NCBI GenBank assembly: GCA_002391565.1
Contig: DGFH01000314.1
Coordinates: 1-15,508 of the forward strand
DNA length: 15,508 nt
Origin: Anaerolineales bacterium UBA3905
Lineage (GTDB): Bacteria; Chloroflexota; Anaerolineae; Caldilineales; Caldilineaceae
Reading direction: 5' to 3'
The translations under genes were made by a program, and so were the position numbers. The notes below the pieces were generated by a model. That model was not told the DNA's origin, ran no database searches, and worked only from the letters and a program-made list of their open reading frames with translations. This document shows positions 1 through 8,285 of the stretch, in pieces. Each line of letters starts with the position of its first letter. Positions within the stretch are counted from its first letter, which is position 1.

Positions 1-182
1 GCGGCTATGCCAGCGCTTGCGGCGCCGGCCTCAGCCAACTTATCCTCGACGAGGGCAACGATTTCTGCACCCTCTTCACCGACCTGGCGAACCCCACCTC
101 CAACCACATCTACCAACAAATCGGCTATCGCCCCGTCTGTGACTTTGCCGAGTTCCATCTCCATATTCAAACAAATCGCTAA
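1..182 (+). CDS. GNAT family N-acetyltransferase, C-terminal end (5' truncated by window)
   Basis: The open frame enters from the left edge (first full codon at 3) and stops with TAA at 180-182, leaving 59 residues. The segment LFTDLANPTSNHIYQQIGYR followed by PVCDFAEF is the typical last part of a GNAT acetyltransferase. It holds the acetyl-CoA-proximal strand and helix (LANPTSNxIYQxIGYRPV) and the final strand. The preceding GYASACGAGLSQLILDEG matches the end of the CoA-binding helix region (usual form GYASACVAALSQ). Enzymes of this family transfer an acetyl group from acetyl-CoA to an amine; the substrate cannot be read from this fragment. The N-terminal half, including most of the pyrophosphate-binding loop, lies outside the window. 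It is followed by a 134-nt gap before dnaK. Confidence 0.85.
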   Translation, partial: GYASACGAGLSQLILDEGNDFCTLFTDLANPTSNHIYQQIGYRPVCDFAEFHLHIQTNR

Positions 183-192
183 TGAAAACCCA

Positions 193-221
193 ATGACATG
201 CTGACATGGATTCGATACACT
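193..221 (+). promoter_or_regulatory. Candidate sigma70-type promoter of dnaK
   Basis: ATGACA (193-198, five of six matches to TTGACA) and TACACT (216-221, four of six to TATAAT) are separated by 17 bp. Transcription would begin near 228 and give a leader of about 90 nt that contains the hairpin at 245-264. I see no CIRCE (TTAGCACTC-N9-GAGTGCTAA) or HAIR (CTTGAGT-N7-ACTCAAG) operator nearby. This is a pattern match only. Confidence 0.35.
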
Positions 222-244
222 GTAGGCATCAATTCGAGCAGATG

Positions 245-264
245 CAAGCGCAAGGCTGCGCTTG
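245..264 (+). promoter_or_regulatory. Perfect 8-bp hairpin in the dnaK upstream region
   Basis: CAAGCGCA (245-252) and TGCGCTTG (257-264) are exact reverse complements around a four-base loop, AGGC. Two G-U pairs could lengthen the stem outward. It lies 83 nt downstream of the acetyltransferase stop and 52 nt upstream of the dnaK start. No T-run follows, so it is a weak intrinsic terminator at best. Alternatives are a leader structure that affects dnaK mRNA stability or translation. Confidence 0.4.
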
Positions 265-316
265 TGCTGAAATAATAGGGAAATGACCCGAAACAACTGG
301 GAGGCATTAAAAGATC

Positions 317-2221
<1,905 letters not shown>

Positions 2222-2277
2222 GCGGGATGGATGCGCAGCTGCCAGGTGGGCAGGCTGCGAAGTTGAATGATATGGAG

Positions 2278-2308
2278 AGAACGGGCGGGGCGCGACCTCG
2301 CCCGTTCT
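2278..2308 (+). terminator. Strong hairpin between dnaK and grpE (terminator or attenuator)
   Basis: AGAACGGGCG (2278-2287) and CGCCCGTTCT (2299-2308) are exact 10-bp reverse complements. Inner GGG/CCT pairs (one G-U) can extend the stem to 13 bp around a CGCGA loop. The following sequence GTTAGAATTGGTTT is only mildly T-rich. Its position 57 nt after the dnaK stop and 45 nt before grpE fits a partial terminator or a processing/stability element that sets more DnaK than GrpE/DnaJ. Confidence 0.6.
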
Positions 2309-2353
2309 GTTAGAATTGGTTTGAGGCCAGGGTTGCGGAAACAGGGAAAGACA

Positions 2354-3121
2354 ATGACTTATTCATACGATATGTTTGGGGGACGCCGATCACACGCGGG
2401 ACAGTCGGGTGGTGTGGTGGTCAGCCCCGCTGAGCTACAAAAAATGCAGCAGATCGTTCAGGAGTTGGGCGCGCGCCTGGATCAAGAGGTCACCCAGAAC
2501 CAGGATTTGCAAGCCGCCCTTGAACGGCAGGCAAAAGATCTGCATCATAAAACACAGGAACTGGAAATCAAGGACGAGGCGCTGCGCAAACAGAGCGAGC
2601 ATCAAAAGGAACTGGAGGCGGAACTGGTCTTTGTACGGGCAGCGTTAGCCGAAGCGCAAGAAAAGCTGGCGACTGTCGCTCAGGAGGCAACCTGGCAGGA
2701 ACGCTTCTTGCGGCAGCAGGCAGAGATGGATAATCTGCGCAAGCGCTGGGAGCAACGCGCCCAGGCCGAAACAGCGGAAAACCGGCGGCGCATTCTGGCC
2801 GATATGCTGCCGTTGGCCGACCATCTTGATCTGGCGCTGCAACATCAGCCACAGATCGATGATGTACAGGTGCGCAACTTTATCGGCAATATTGAGGCCA
2901 CGCGTCGCGCCTTTTTAGAAACGCTGCGTCGCTACGGGGTCGAGCGCATCGATCCAGTGAATGAGCCTTTCGACCCAACGCGGCATGAAGCCATCGGCCA
3001 TACGCCGTCGGCGGAGACGCCCGTCGATCATGTGGCGACGGTCGTCCAGGCCGGTTATGTGGAAGGGGATCGCGTTTTGCGCCCGGCGCGCGTGCTCGTC
3101 AGCAGCGGGCCAGCCGCATAA
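2354..3121 (+). CDS. grpE: Nucleotide exchange factor GrpE
   Basis: This 255-residue protein catalyses ADP release from DnaK, resetting the chaperone cycle. The first roughly 120 residues after a short Gly/Ser-rich start form a long Glu/Gln/Lys-rich coiled coil, the dimerisation stalk of GrpE. The core follows: MDNLRKRWEQR, then RRILADMLPLADHLDLAL, then RAFLETLRRYGVERI. The C-terminal beta domain has the family signature around NEPFDPTRHEAIG and VVQAGYVEGDRVLRPARVLV. The N-terminal stalk is longer than in many GrpE proteins (E. coli GrpE is about 197 residues). I chose ATG 2354 because AGGG at 2343-2346 sits 7 nt upstream. The longer in-frame start at 2267 would place the 2278-2308 hairpin inside the coding region and adds a non-conserved Arg-rich stretch. 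The dnaJ start follows 17 nt after the stop. Confidence 0.93.
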   Translation: MTYSYDMFGGRRSHAGQSGGVVVSPAELQKMQQIVQELGARLDQEVTQNQDLQAALERQAKDLHHKTQELEIKDEALRKQSEHQKELEAELVFVRAALAEAQEKLATVAQEATWQERFLRQQAEMDNLRKRWEQRAQAETAENRRRILADMLPLADHLDLALQHQPQIDDVQVRNFIGNIEATRRAFLETLRRYGVERIDPVNEPFDPTRHEAIGHTPSAETPVDHVATVVQAGYVEGDRVLRPARVLVSSGPAA

Positions 3122-3138
3122 GTGGAGGGAAACAACCT

Positions 3139-4083
3139 ATGGATGTCAAAGATTATTATGCAACGCTCGGCGTCTCACGCAGCGCCGACGAGAAAGAAAT
3201 CAAGAAAGCCTATCGCAAGCTGGCGCAGCAATATCACCCCGACAAGAATCCCGGTGATAAGAACGCAGAGCAGCGCTTCAAGGAGATCAACGAGGCGTAC
3301 ACCGTCCTTTCTGACCCCGACAAGCGCGCCAAGTACGATCGCTTCGGCGCACAGTGGGAGCAATACGCGCGCGCCGGGGGGCGCCCTGAAGATTTCGATT
3401 GGGGGCGGTGGGGTGGCGGCGCCCCAGGACAAGGCGGCGCCTACACACGCACGATCACGCCTGAAGAGTTCGAGCAGATGTTTGGCGGGCGCGGCATGGG
3501 AGGCTTCTCCAGCTTCTTTGACACGCTCTTTGGCGGACGCAGCGGCGCACGCCCCGGTGGCATGGGGGGCATGGGTGGCATGAATATGACGCCGCCGCCC
3601 ACCGAGGCGTCGGTGCAAGTGACGCTGGATGAAGCCTTCCACGGCACATCACGCACCCTGGAACGCAGCGACGGCACACGGCTGGAGGTCAACATTCCGC
3701 GCGGTGTGCAGACAGGCTCGAAAGTGCGGATGCGCGGCGCCTCCGGGCAGGGTGACATCGTGCTGGTGGTTGAAGTATTGCCTGACGCCCGCTTTACGCG
3801 TGAGGGCGATAATCTGCGCGTGAATGTACCGGTGGATCTCTATACGGCGCTGCTGGGCGGCGAGGTGGAAGTGCCTGCGCCCGATAAGACGGTGGCGTTG
3901 CGCATCCCGGCAGGCACACAGAACGGCAAAATCTTCCGTCTGCGCGGGCTGGGGATGCCCCACCTCAAGAAGCCGGATCAGCGCGGCGACCTGTTGGCGG
4001 TAGTCGATGTCCAATTGCCGACGCACCTGAGCGAGCGCGAACGGAAGCTCTTTGAGGAGTTGCGCCAGTTGCGACATAAATGA
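3139..4083 (+). CDS. dnaJ: DnaJ-family co-chaperone without zinc finger (CbpA-type J-protein)
   Basis: The 314-residue product delivers clients to DnaK and stimulates its ATPase. The J domain occupies about residues 1-68 with the essential HPD at 33-35, in YRKLAQQYHPDKNPGDK. A Gly/Phe/Met-rich region follows to about 150, including a GGMGGMGGMNM run. The C-terminal client-binding beta domains occupy about 150-310 (LDEAFHGTSRTLE, VNIPRGVQTGSKVRMRG, LRIPAGTQNGKIFRLRGLGMP). The four CxxCxGxG zinc-binding repeats of classical DnaJ are absent, so the architecture is that of CbpA/type II J-proteins. GGAGG (3124-3128) lies 10 nt before the ATG, and grpE ends 17 nt upstream, so the two are almost certainly co-transcribed. 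The symbol dnaJ reflects operon position; cbpA would fit the domain structure. Confidence 0.93.
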   Translation: MDVKDYYATLGVSRSADEKEIKKAYRKLAQQYHPDKNPGDKNAEQRFKEINEAYTVLSDPDKRAKYDRFGAQWEQYARAGGRPEDFDWGRWGGGAPGQGGAYTRTITPEEFEQMFGGRGMGGFSSFFDTLFGGRSGARPGGMGGMGGMNMTPPPTEASVQVTLDEAFHGTSRTLERSDGTRLEVNIPRGVQTGSKVRMRGASGQGDIVLVVEVLPDARFTREGDNLRVNVPVDLYTALLGGEVEVPAPDKTVALRIPAGTQNGKIFRLRGLGMPHLKKPDQRGDLLAVVDVQLPTHLSERERKLFEELRQLRHK

Positions 4084-4118
4084 CAGGCGACGGGTGGCGA
4101 TTCATTCGTCACCTGTCA
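4081..4118. terminator. Dyad at the convergent dnaJ/aminotransferase junction
   Basis: TGACAGGCGACG (4081-4092) can pair with CGTCACCTGTCA (4107-4118) in 11 of 12 positions around a 14-nt loop. The dyad begins at the dnaJ stop codon TGA, lies between two converging genes and has no T-tract. A two-way terminator or transcript-end stabiliser is plausible. Its right arm is built from the seven-base repeat that continues to 4139. Confidence 0.4.
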
Positions 4119-4142
4119 CGCGTCATGCGTCAGCTGTCACCC
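4108..4142. repeat. Seven-base tandem repeat (GTCANNN)x5
   Basis: GTCA recurs exactly every 7 bases at 4108, 4115, 4122, 4129 and 4136 (GTCACCT, GTCACGC, GTCATGC, GTCAGCT, GTCACCC). On the minus strand it reads as TGACNNN units, the first of which supplies the TGA stop codon of the aminotransferase. The period is strict while the last three bases of each unit vary, as in a decayed heptanucleotide array. Confidence 0.6.
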
Positions 4143-5498
4143 TATCGCTGCATCGGCAATCGCCAGGGCGTCGTTGACAATTGCCATCACTTCACGCAAC
4201 TCCGCCTCCGTGACGCAGAGGGGCGGGTTGGTGTGCAGCAGGTTGCGCCAGACGTAGGTGTAAACGCCGTGCTGACGCAGATAGGCGGCAATTTTGGGCA
4301 TCACGTCGCCGCCGCCGGTGTAGGGCGCCAACGGCTCTTTGCTCACTCGATCTTTCACCAGCTCGATGCAGCCCAGCAAGCCGATCGAACGCACATCGCC
4401 GATGGCGGGATGCTCGGCCTTGAGTTCGTCGTGCAGTTCCGCCAGCACGCGCCCCATGCGCCGTGCATTGCCGACCAGGTCGTCCTCCTCGATCACGCGT
4501 ATCGTCGCCAGCGCCGCCGCCAGACAGAGCGGATGCGCGCTGTAGGTCAGCCCACCATAGAAGACGTTGGTGCGAAAGTGATCGAAGACGCGGTCATTCA
4601 CAGCCACTGCGCTGAGCGGCAGATACGCCGACGTCAGTCCCTTTGCCATCGTGATCATGTCGGGCTTCACCCCCCAATGATCGACGCCAAACCAGGCACC
4701 GGTGCGCCCGAAACCGGTCATCACCTCGTCGCAGATCAGCAGGATGCCATGGCGGTCACATAGTTCGCGCACACCCTGCAGGTAGCCATCGGGCGGGATG
4801 ATGACGCCGTTGGTGCCGGTTACTGTCTCCATCAGGATCGCCGCGACGGTGTGCGGCCCCTCGAACATCAGGATTTCTTCGAGCTGATCCAGGCAACGCT
4901 GCGCAAAGTCGGCGTCGCTGTCCCCTTCCCGATAGAGCGCGCTGCGGTATTTGTACGGGTCCGGGTAACGCACCACGCCGGGGATCGCCGGCTCGCTGGC
5001 CCAGCGGCGCGGGTCGCCGGTCAGGCTGATGGCGCCGTAGGTCGCACCATGATAAGAGCGATAGCGCGCCAGCACCTTATGGCGCCCTGTGACAGCGCGC
5101 GCCATCTTGACGGCATTCTCGTTGGCGTCGGCGCCGCTCACGCCAAAGAAGAAGTGATCCAGCCCCGCCGGTGTGACCTTTGCCAGCGCCTCGCCCAACT
5201 CGGCGCGCACGCGCGTCACCATGCCCGGCCCGGCGTAAGCCAGTTCCGCCGCCTGCGCCTGGATCGCTGCGATCACACGCGGGTCGCCATGCCCGATGTT
5301 CATACACATCGACTGCGAGTTGAGGTCGAAATACCGTTTGCCGTCGGCGTCCCAGAAGTAACACCCCTCCGCACGCGCCATCACCAGCGGGTTGACGGCG
5401 TCTTGCGCCGACCAGGAGAAGAAGTTATGCGCCCGCGCCCGGGCAATGAGTTGGGTATTGGTCATAGAATTGGGTGGATTGGAAGCGTGATTTGACAT
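4137..5498 (-). CDS. Class III PLP-dependent aminotransferase
   Basis: The 453-residue product has the fold and motifs of class III (ornithine/omega-type) aminotransferases, cytoplasmic enzymes that move an amino group between an amine or amino acid and a keto acid. Visible are the substrate-side NPLVMARAEGCYFWDADGKR region, GVSGADANENAVKMAR (cofactor phosphate-binding region), a RSYHGATYGA segment, LLICDEVMTGFGRTG with the PLP-ring aspartate D257, and the Schiff-base lysine K286 in MITMAKGLTSAY. FYGGLTYSAHPLCLAAALAT closes the active site. The substrate (taurine, beta-alanine, GABA, ornithine or similar) cannot be decided from sequence alone. The start at 5498 is chosen because a promoter-like pair lies immediately upstream (5509-5538), implying a nearly leaderless mRNA. 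An alternative ATG at 5465 (MTNTQLIARARAHNFF) matches where conservation seems to begin, but neither start has a clear ribosome binding site. Confidence 0.9.
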   Translation of the reverse strand: MSNHASNPPNSMTNTQLIARARAHNFFSWSAQDAVNPLVMARAEGCYFWDADGKRYFDLNSQSMCMNIGHGDPRVIAAIQAQAAELAYAGPGMVTRVRAELGEALAKVTPAGLDHFFFGVSGADANENAVKMARAVTGRHKVLARYRSYHGATYGAISLTGDPRRWASEPAIPGVVRYPDPYKYRSALYREGDSDADFAQRCLDQLEEILMFEGPHTVAAILMETVTGTNGVIIPPDGYLQGVRELCDRHGILLICDEVMTGFGRTGAWFGVDHWGVKPDMITMAKGLTSAYLPLSAVAVNDRVFDHFRTNVFYGGLTYSAHPLCLAAALATIRVIEEDDLVGNARRMGRVLAELHDELKAEHPAIGDVRSIGLLGCIELVKDRVSKEPLAPYTGGGDVMPKIAAYLRQHGVYTYVWRNLLHTNPPLCVTEAELREVMAIVNDALAIADAAIG

Positions 5499-5508
5499 TT
5501 TGCTTGAG

Positions 5509-5538
5509 ACTGTAGCACACAGGTTTGCGCGACGTCAA
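5509..5538 (-). promoter_or_regulatory. Candidate promoter of the aminotransferase gene (near-leaderless)
   Basis: On the minus strand TTGACG (5538-5533, five of six to consensus) and TACAGT (5514-5509, four of six) are 18 bp apart. Transcription would start near 5502, only a few bases before the ATG at 5498-5496. That fits the missing Shine-Dalgarno sequence. Pattern match only. Confidence 0.4.
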
Positions 5539-5573
5539 TCTTGAACAGGAGTGCGGACGTGGTTGGAATCGCC

Positions 5574-5629
5574 GCCCCACCAATGCACACACCTACGCCG
5601 AGGTGCGTAGGTGTGTGCATTGGTGGGGC
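5574..5629. terminator. Perfect 25-bp inverted repeat, 6-nt loop
   Basis: Arms 5574-5598 (beginning GCCCCACCAATGCACACACC) and 5605-5629 are exact reverse complements around CGAGGT. The element lies 72 nt past the stop of the minus-strand two-gene unit and 36 nt before the aminotransferase -35 box. It therefore separates two same-strand units. No T-tract follows on either strand. The most economical reading is a U-less terminator or mRNA 3'-end stabiliser; a regulatory palindrome or a mobile repeat remnant is possible. Confidence 0.6.
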
Positions 5630-5700
5630 TGTCAGTTGTCAGCGCACAGCCAATCTCCGCCAAAGCGCATGCAAGGGGATCAGCGGTTTCGCCACGTCGT

Positions 5701-8265
5701 TCAGCCGCCGTCGCTCGCTCCCTCCTCCGGGTTGTCTGGCTCCGGTTCGGGGGCAGGCGGGTCCGGCTGCGGATCGGGCGGGAGTGGCTCGTCGGTGGGG
5801 ATGGGGCCTGGCATCATCTCGACAGTGATGGTCAACTCCTGGGTCACCTCGGCGCCGCCGCTGTTGGCTGCCCGCAGGCGGTAGGTGTAGGAGCCAGGAT
5901 CGCTGAGACACTCGCTGCGTCCATCGTTGGCGCCAACGTCGGTCAGATAGCCGCCATTGCGATACAACTGCACGACATCCACCCAACCGGAGACATTCCA
6001 CGACAGGTAAGCGCAGCCGCCGGGCTGGATGTTGTAATTGTCGGCGCTGAAGTAATCGATGATCGGCGGTTCGGGAACCGGCGTTGGGGGCGGTGCGGGC
6101 GTCGCCGTCGGTTCGGGCGCGGGGCCAAGCACCTGCACATAGACATCCTGACTCTGCGGCGGCGTGCCGGTCATGCCCTCGGCGTAGAGAGTGAATTTCA
6201 CGCTGCTGTTGGGGGCAGCCGCCGGGCAGAGTTGCTGGCTGCTCACAAAGGGCAGATTGCGCCCAACCGGCGTGTCGTCGACGCGCACCTCGACGCGCGT
6301 CACACCGGCGCTCACCGACCAGGACGCATTGACACAGTCACCCACCATGATTTGATCGGGCTGGACGGTGAAATAATCGATCACCGCCGGCACAGGAGCA
6401 GGGTTGAAGGGCGTCGGGGTGGGCGTCGGCCCTGGCTGGCTGGCGACGCGCACGGTGACCGTCTGTTTGGTCTTGCCGCCCGGTCCGCGCGCCTCGATCT
6501 CGTAAGTGTAGTCGCCCGGCTGCCCCAGGCAATCCTGCTGCGAACCGCTGGCCGGCGCGCCATCCCACCAGCTGCGCCCGTTGCGCTTGATCGTCACACT
6601 GGTGACCTGACCGAGCACCTGCCAGCCAATCGTCGTGCAGGCGCCGGCGCTGATGCGGCTGGGGTTGGCGCTGAAGGACTGGATGTAGGGCGCATCCGGA
6701 TCGGACTGGACGTAGATCGTGATCGCCGGGACGACAGCCGTGCCGTCGCGCTTATCGACGTGCAGGTAGTAGGTCGTCGTGTGCTGCGGGCATTCGTTCT
6801 GACCGCTCTGTCCGGCCACGCCGTGCTGACGGAAGTCCTGCCCTTCTTTGTAGAAGAAGACAGCCGCCACGTTGGTGACATTCCAGCGGAAGTTGACGCA
6901 CTCGCCGCTGCGGATGTTCGTGCGATCCACGGTGAAATCGATCCCTTGTATCGGTGTGGCAGTCGGCGGGGGCGGCGGGTTGGGGCCGATGGGCACCTGG
7001 ACGCGCACCCAGACCTTCTGGCCGAAGGGCTGCCCCTGAGCGTTGACCATCTGCCAGACGCCGGTGTACTGCCCCGGCTGCACCGGCGCCACCAGGTTGA
7101 GCGAGAGGTCGTAGGTCTGGCCGGGCTGGACAGCCTCTGACAACACCAGAGGGACGCCGCCCATCTGGTTTGTGGGCGTCGCACCAGGCATGGGAGCGTA
7201 GGTCAACGCGTAGCCTTTCTGCCAGGTGCATGTGCCGTTGTTGAGCACGCGCCATGTCTTGACGAAGGGCTGACCAGGCGCCACGAAGGGAATGGCAGTA
7301 TTGTCATCGTAGGTCAAATCGGCGACGTAAGCCATGTTGTCGAGACAACCGGGGACGGGCGGCGCAGGAGTGGGCGGCGGTGCGGGCTGCTCGTCGGCGC
7401 GCAAGTATTTCGCAACCAGGGCGTCGTATGTCCCATCTTGCTGGAGTTGCGTCAACGCCAGATTCAGGTACGGCAGGAATGACGATCCTTTGCGGACGGC
7501 GACGGCATATTGCTGGGCAAGCTGACCTTCGCCTGCCAGTTGCACGCCGCCCTGCCGCAAATATTCCTGCGCCGGCAACAGGTCGATGAGAGCCAGATCG
7601 ATGCGTTCTTGTTCCAGCGCCTGGATGATGTCGGCTTCGCGCGCAAAGTTTTGCACGTTAGCGGCGGGCATACGTCCGGCGTCGACCAGGAACTGTTTGA
7701 CCCACAACTCATAGATGGTGCCGCGCTGCACGCCGATGCGGATGCCGGCAAAGTCCTGTGTCTTGAGATCGACTGCGGTGAGCGGTGAGCCGGCCGGCGC
7801 CAGAATCGCCTCGGCGCTGGTGTAGTAGGGCATGCTGAAATCGACAGCTTTGGCGCGCGCCGCCGTTTCGGTGAGCGCAGCGGCGATGGCGTCGATCTCG
7901 CCCAGTTGCAGCGCCGCCGGCAGCCCCTCGAAGGCGTAATCCACCATCGCCAACTCCAGACCAAGTTTATCGGCGACAGCCTGCATCAGCGCCACGTCGA
8001 AGCCGTCCAGGTTGAAGGCGGCGTCGTAAAAAGCAAAAGGCGGGCTGCCTGACGAGGTGCCGACCGTCAACACACCCGTCGCCTGAATCTCTTTCCAGTC
8101 TGCACTGCTGTCGAGCGGCGACAAGCCCAACGGCGTGTCAGGCTGGGCAGGTGCGTCCTGGGCGCCGGGCGCCGCGTAGAGGCCAGGCGAGGAAGCGACC
8201 GCGAACAACGCCGCCGCCAGCAACACGCCAATCAGTGCAAACCATAACGTTCCTGTCCTGGTCAT
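5701..8265 (-). CDS. Secreted solute-binding protein (SBP_bac_3 type) fused to an NBR1 Ig-like domain and four Ig-like repeats
   Basis: The 854-residue product begins with a Sec signal peptide (hydrophobic residues about 8-33, no lipobox cysteine). Residues about 56-292 resemble family 3 amino-acid-binding proteins: LTVGTSSGSPPFAFYD, then FDVALMQAVADKLGLELAMV. The TxxRAKxVDFSMPYY motif places R137 where ligand-carboxylate arginine is expected, and D228 in DLALID fits the amino-group aspartate. After a Pro linker, about 307-424 matches an NBR1-type Ig-like domain (FVKTWRVLNNGTCTWQKGYAL, PGQYTGVWQM). Four Ig-like repeats follow (about 440-522, 525-608, 627-712, 734-816), each with a cysteine pair 35-36 residues apart. 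Thr/Pro linkers join some of them, and the C-terminus is Pro/Asp/Glu-rich. GAGGAGG lies 4 nt before the ATG. The upstream gene ends 20 nt away, so the two are likely co-transcribed. No transporter permease or ATPase gene is present. The function is probably extracellular ligand binding or sensing; the partner is unknown. Confidence 0.85.
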   Translation of the reverse strand: MTRTGTLWFALIGVLLAAALFAVASSPGLYAAPGAQDAPAQPDTPLGLSPLDSSADWKEIQATGVLTVGTSSGSPPFAFYDAAFNLDGFDVALMQAVADKLGLELAMVDYAFEGLPAALQLGEIDAIAAALTETAARAKAVDFSMPYYTSAEAILAPAGSPLTAVDLKTQDFAGIRIGVQRGTIYELWVKQFLVDAGRMPAANVQNFAREADIIQALEQERIDLALIDLLPAQEYLRQGGVQLAGEGQLAQQYAVAVRKGSSFLPYLNLALTQLQQDGTYDALVAKYLRADEQPAPPPTPAPPVPGCLDNMAYVADLTYDDNTAIPFVAPGQPFVKTWRVLNNGTCTWQKGYALTYAPMPGATPTNQMGGVPLVLSEAVQPGQTYDLSLNLVAPVQPGQYTGVWQMVNAQGQPFGQKVWVRVQVPIGPNPPPPPTATPIQGIDFTVDRTNIRSGECVNFRWNVTNVAAVFFYKEGQDFRQHGVAGQSGQNECPQHTTTYYLHVDKRDGTAVVPAITIYVQSDPDAPYIQSFSANPSRISAGACTTIGWQVLGQVTSVTIKRNGRSWWDGAPASGSQQDCLGQPGDYTYEIEARGPGGKTKQTVTVRVASQPGPTPTPTPFNPAPVPAVIDYFTVQPDQIMVGDCVNASWSVSAGVTRVEVRVDDTPVGRNLPFVSSQQLCPAAAPNSSVKFTLYAEGMTGTPPQSQDVYVQVLGPAPEPTATPAPPPTPVPEPPIIDYFSADNYNIQPGGCAYLSWNVSGWVDVVQLYRNGGYLTDVGANDGRSECLSDPGSYTYRLRAANSGGAEVTQELTITVEMMPGPIPTDEPLPPDPQPDPPAPEPEPDNPEEGASDGG

Positions 8266-8285
8266 ACATCCTCCTCAAGTTTTGA

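Noticed and set aside
183..316. CIRCE or HAIR heat-shock operator upstream of dnaK
   Set aside because: Looked for specifically. The only inverted repeat (245-264) has a 4-nt loop and unrelated arms.
2267..2353. 29-residue N-terminal extension of GrpE
   Set aside because: It overlaps the terminator-like hairpin and encodes an unusual Arg-rich stretch, and the internal ATG at 2354 has a better placed ribosome binding site.
3553..3590. GGCATG-type repeats in dnaJ as a separate repeat element
   Set aside because: They simply encode the GGM-rich part of the normal flexible Gly/Phe region of J-proteins and stay in frame.
4080..4763. Plus-strand open frames of 227 and 214 residues opposite the aminotransferase
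   Set aside because: They are His/Arg/Gln-rich shadows of a well-supported minus-strand enzyme with intact active-site motifs.
5611..7140. 509-residue plus-strand open frame opposite the binding-protein/Ig gene
   Set aside because: The minus-strand frame has a signal peptide, a ribosome binding site and clear domains over the same bases. The plus-strand product is low-complexity Arg/Gly/Ala/His/Asp and starts inside the 25-bp inverted repeat.
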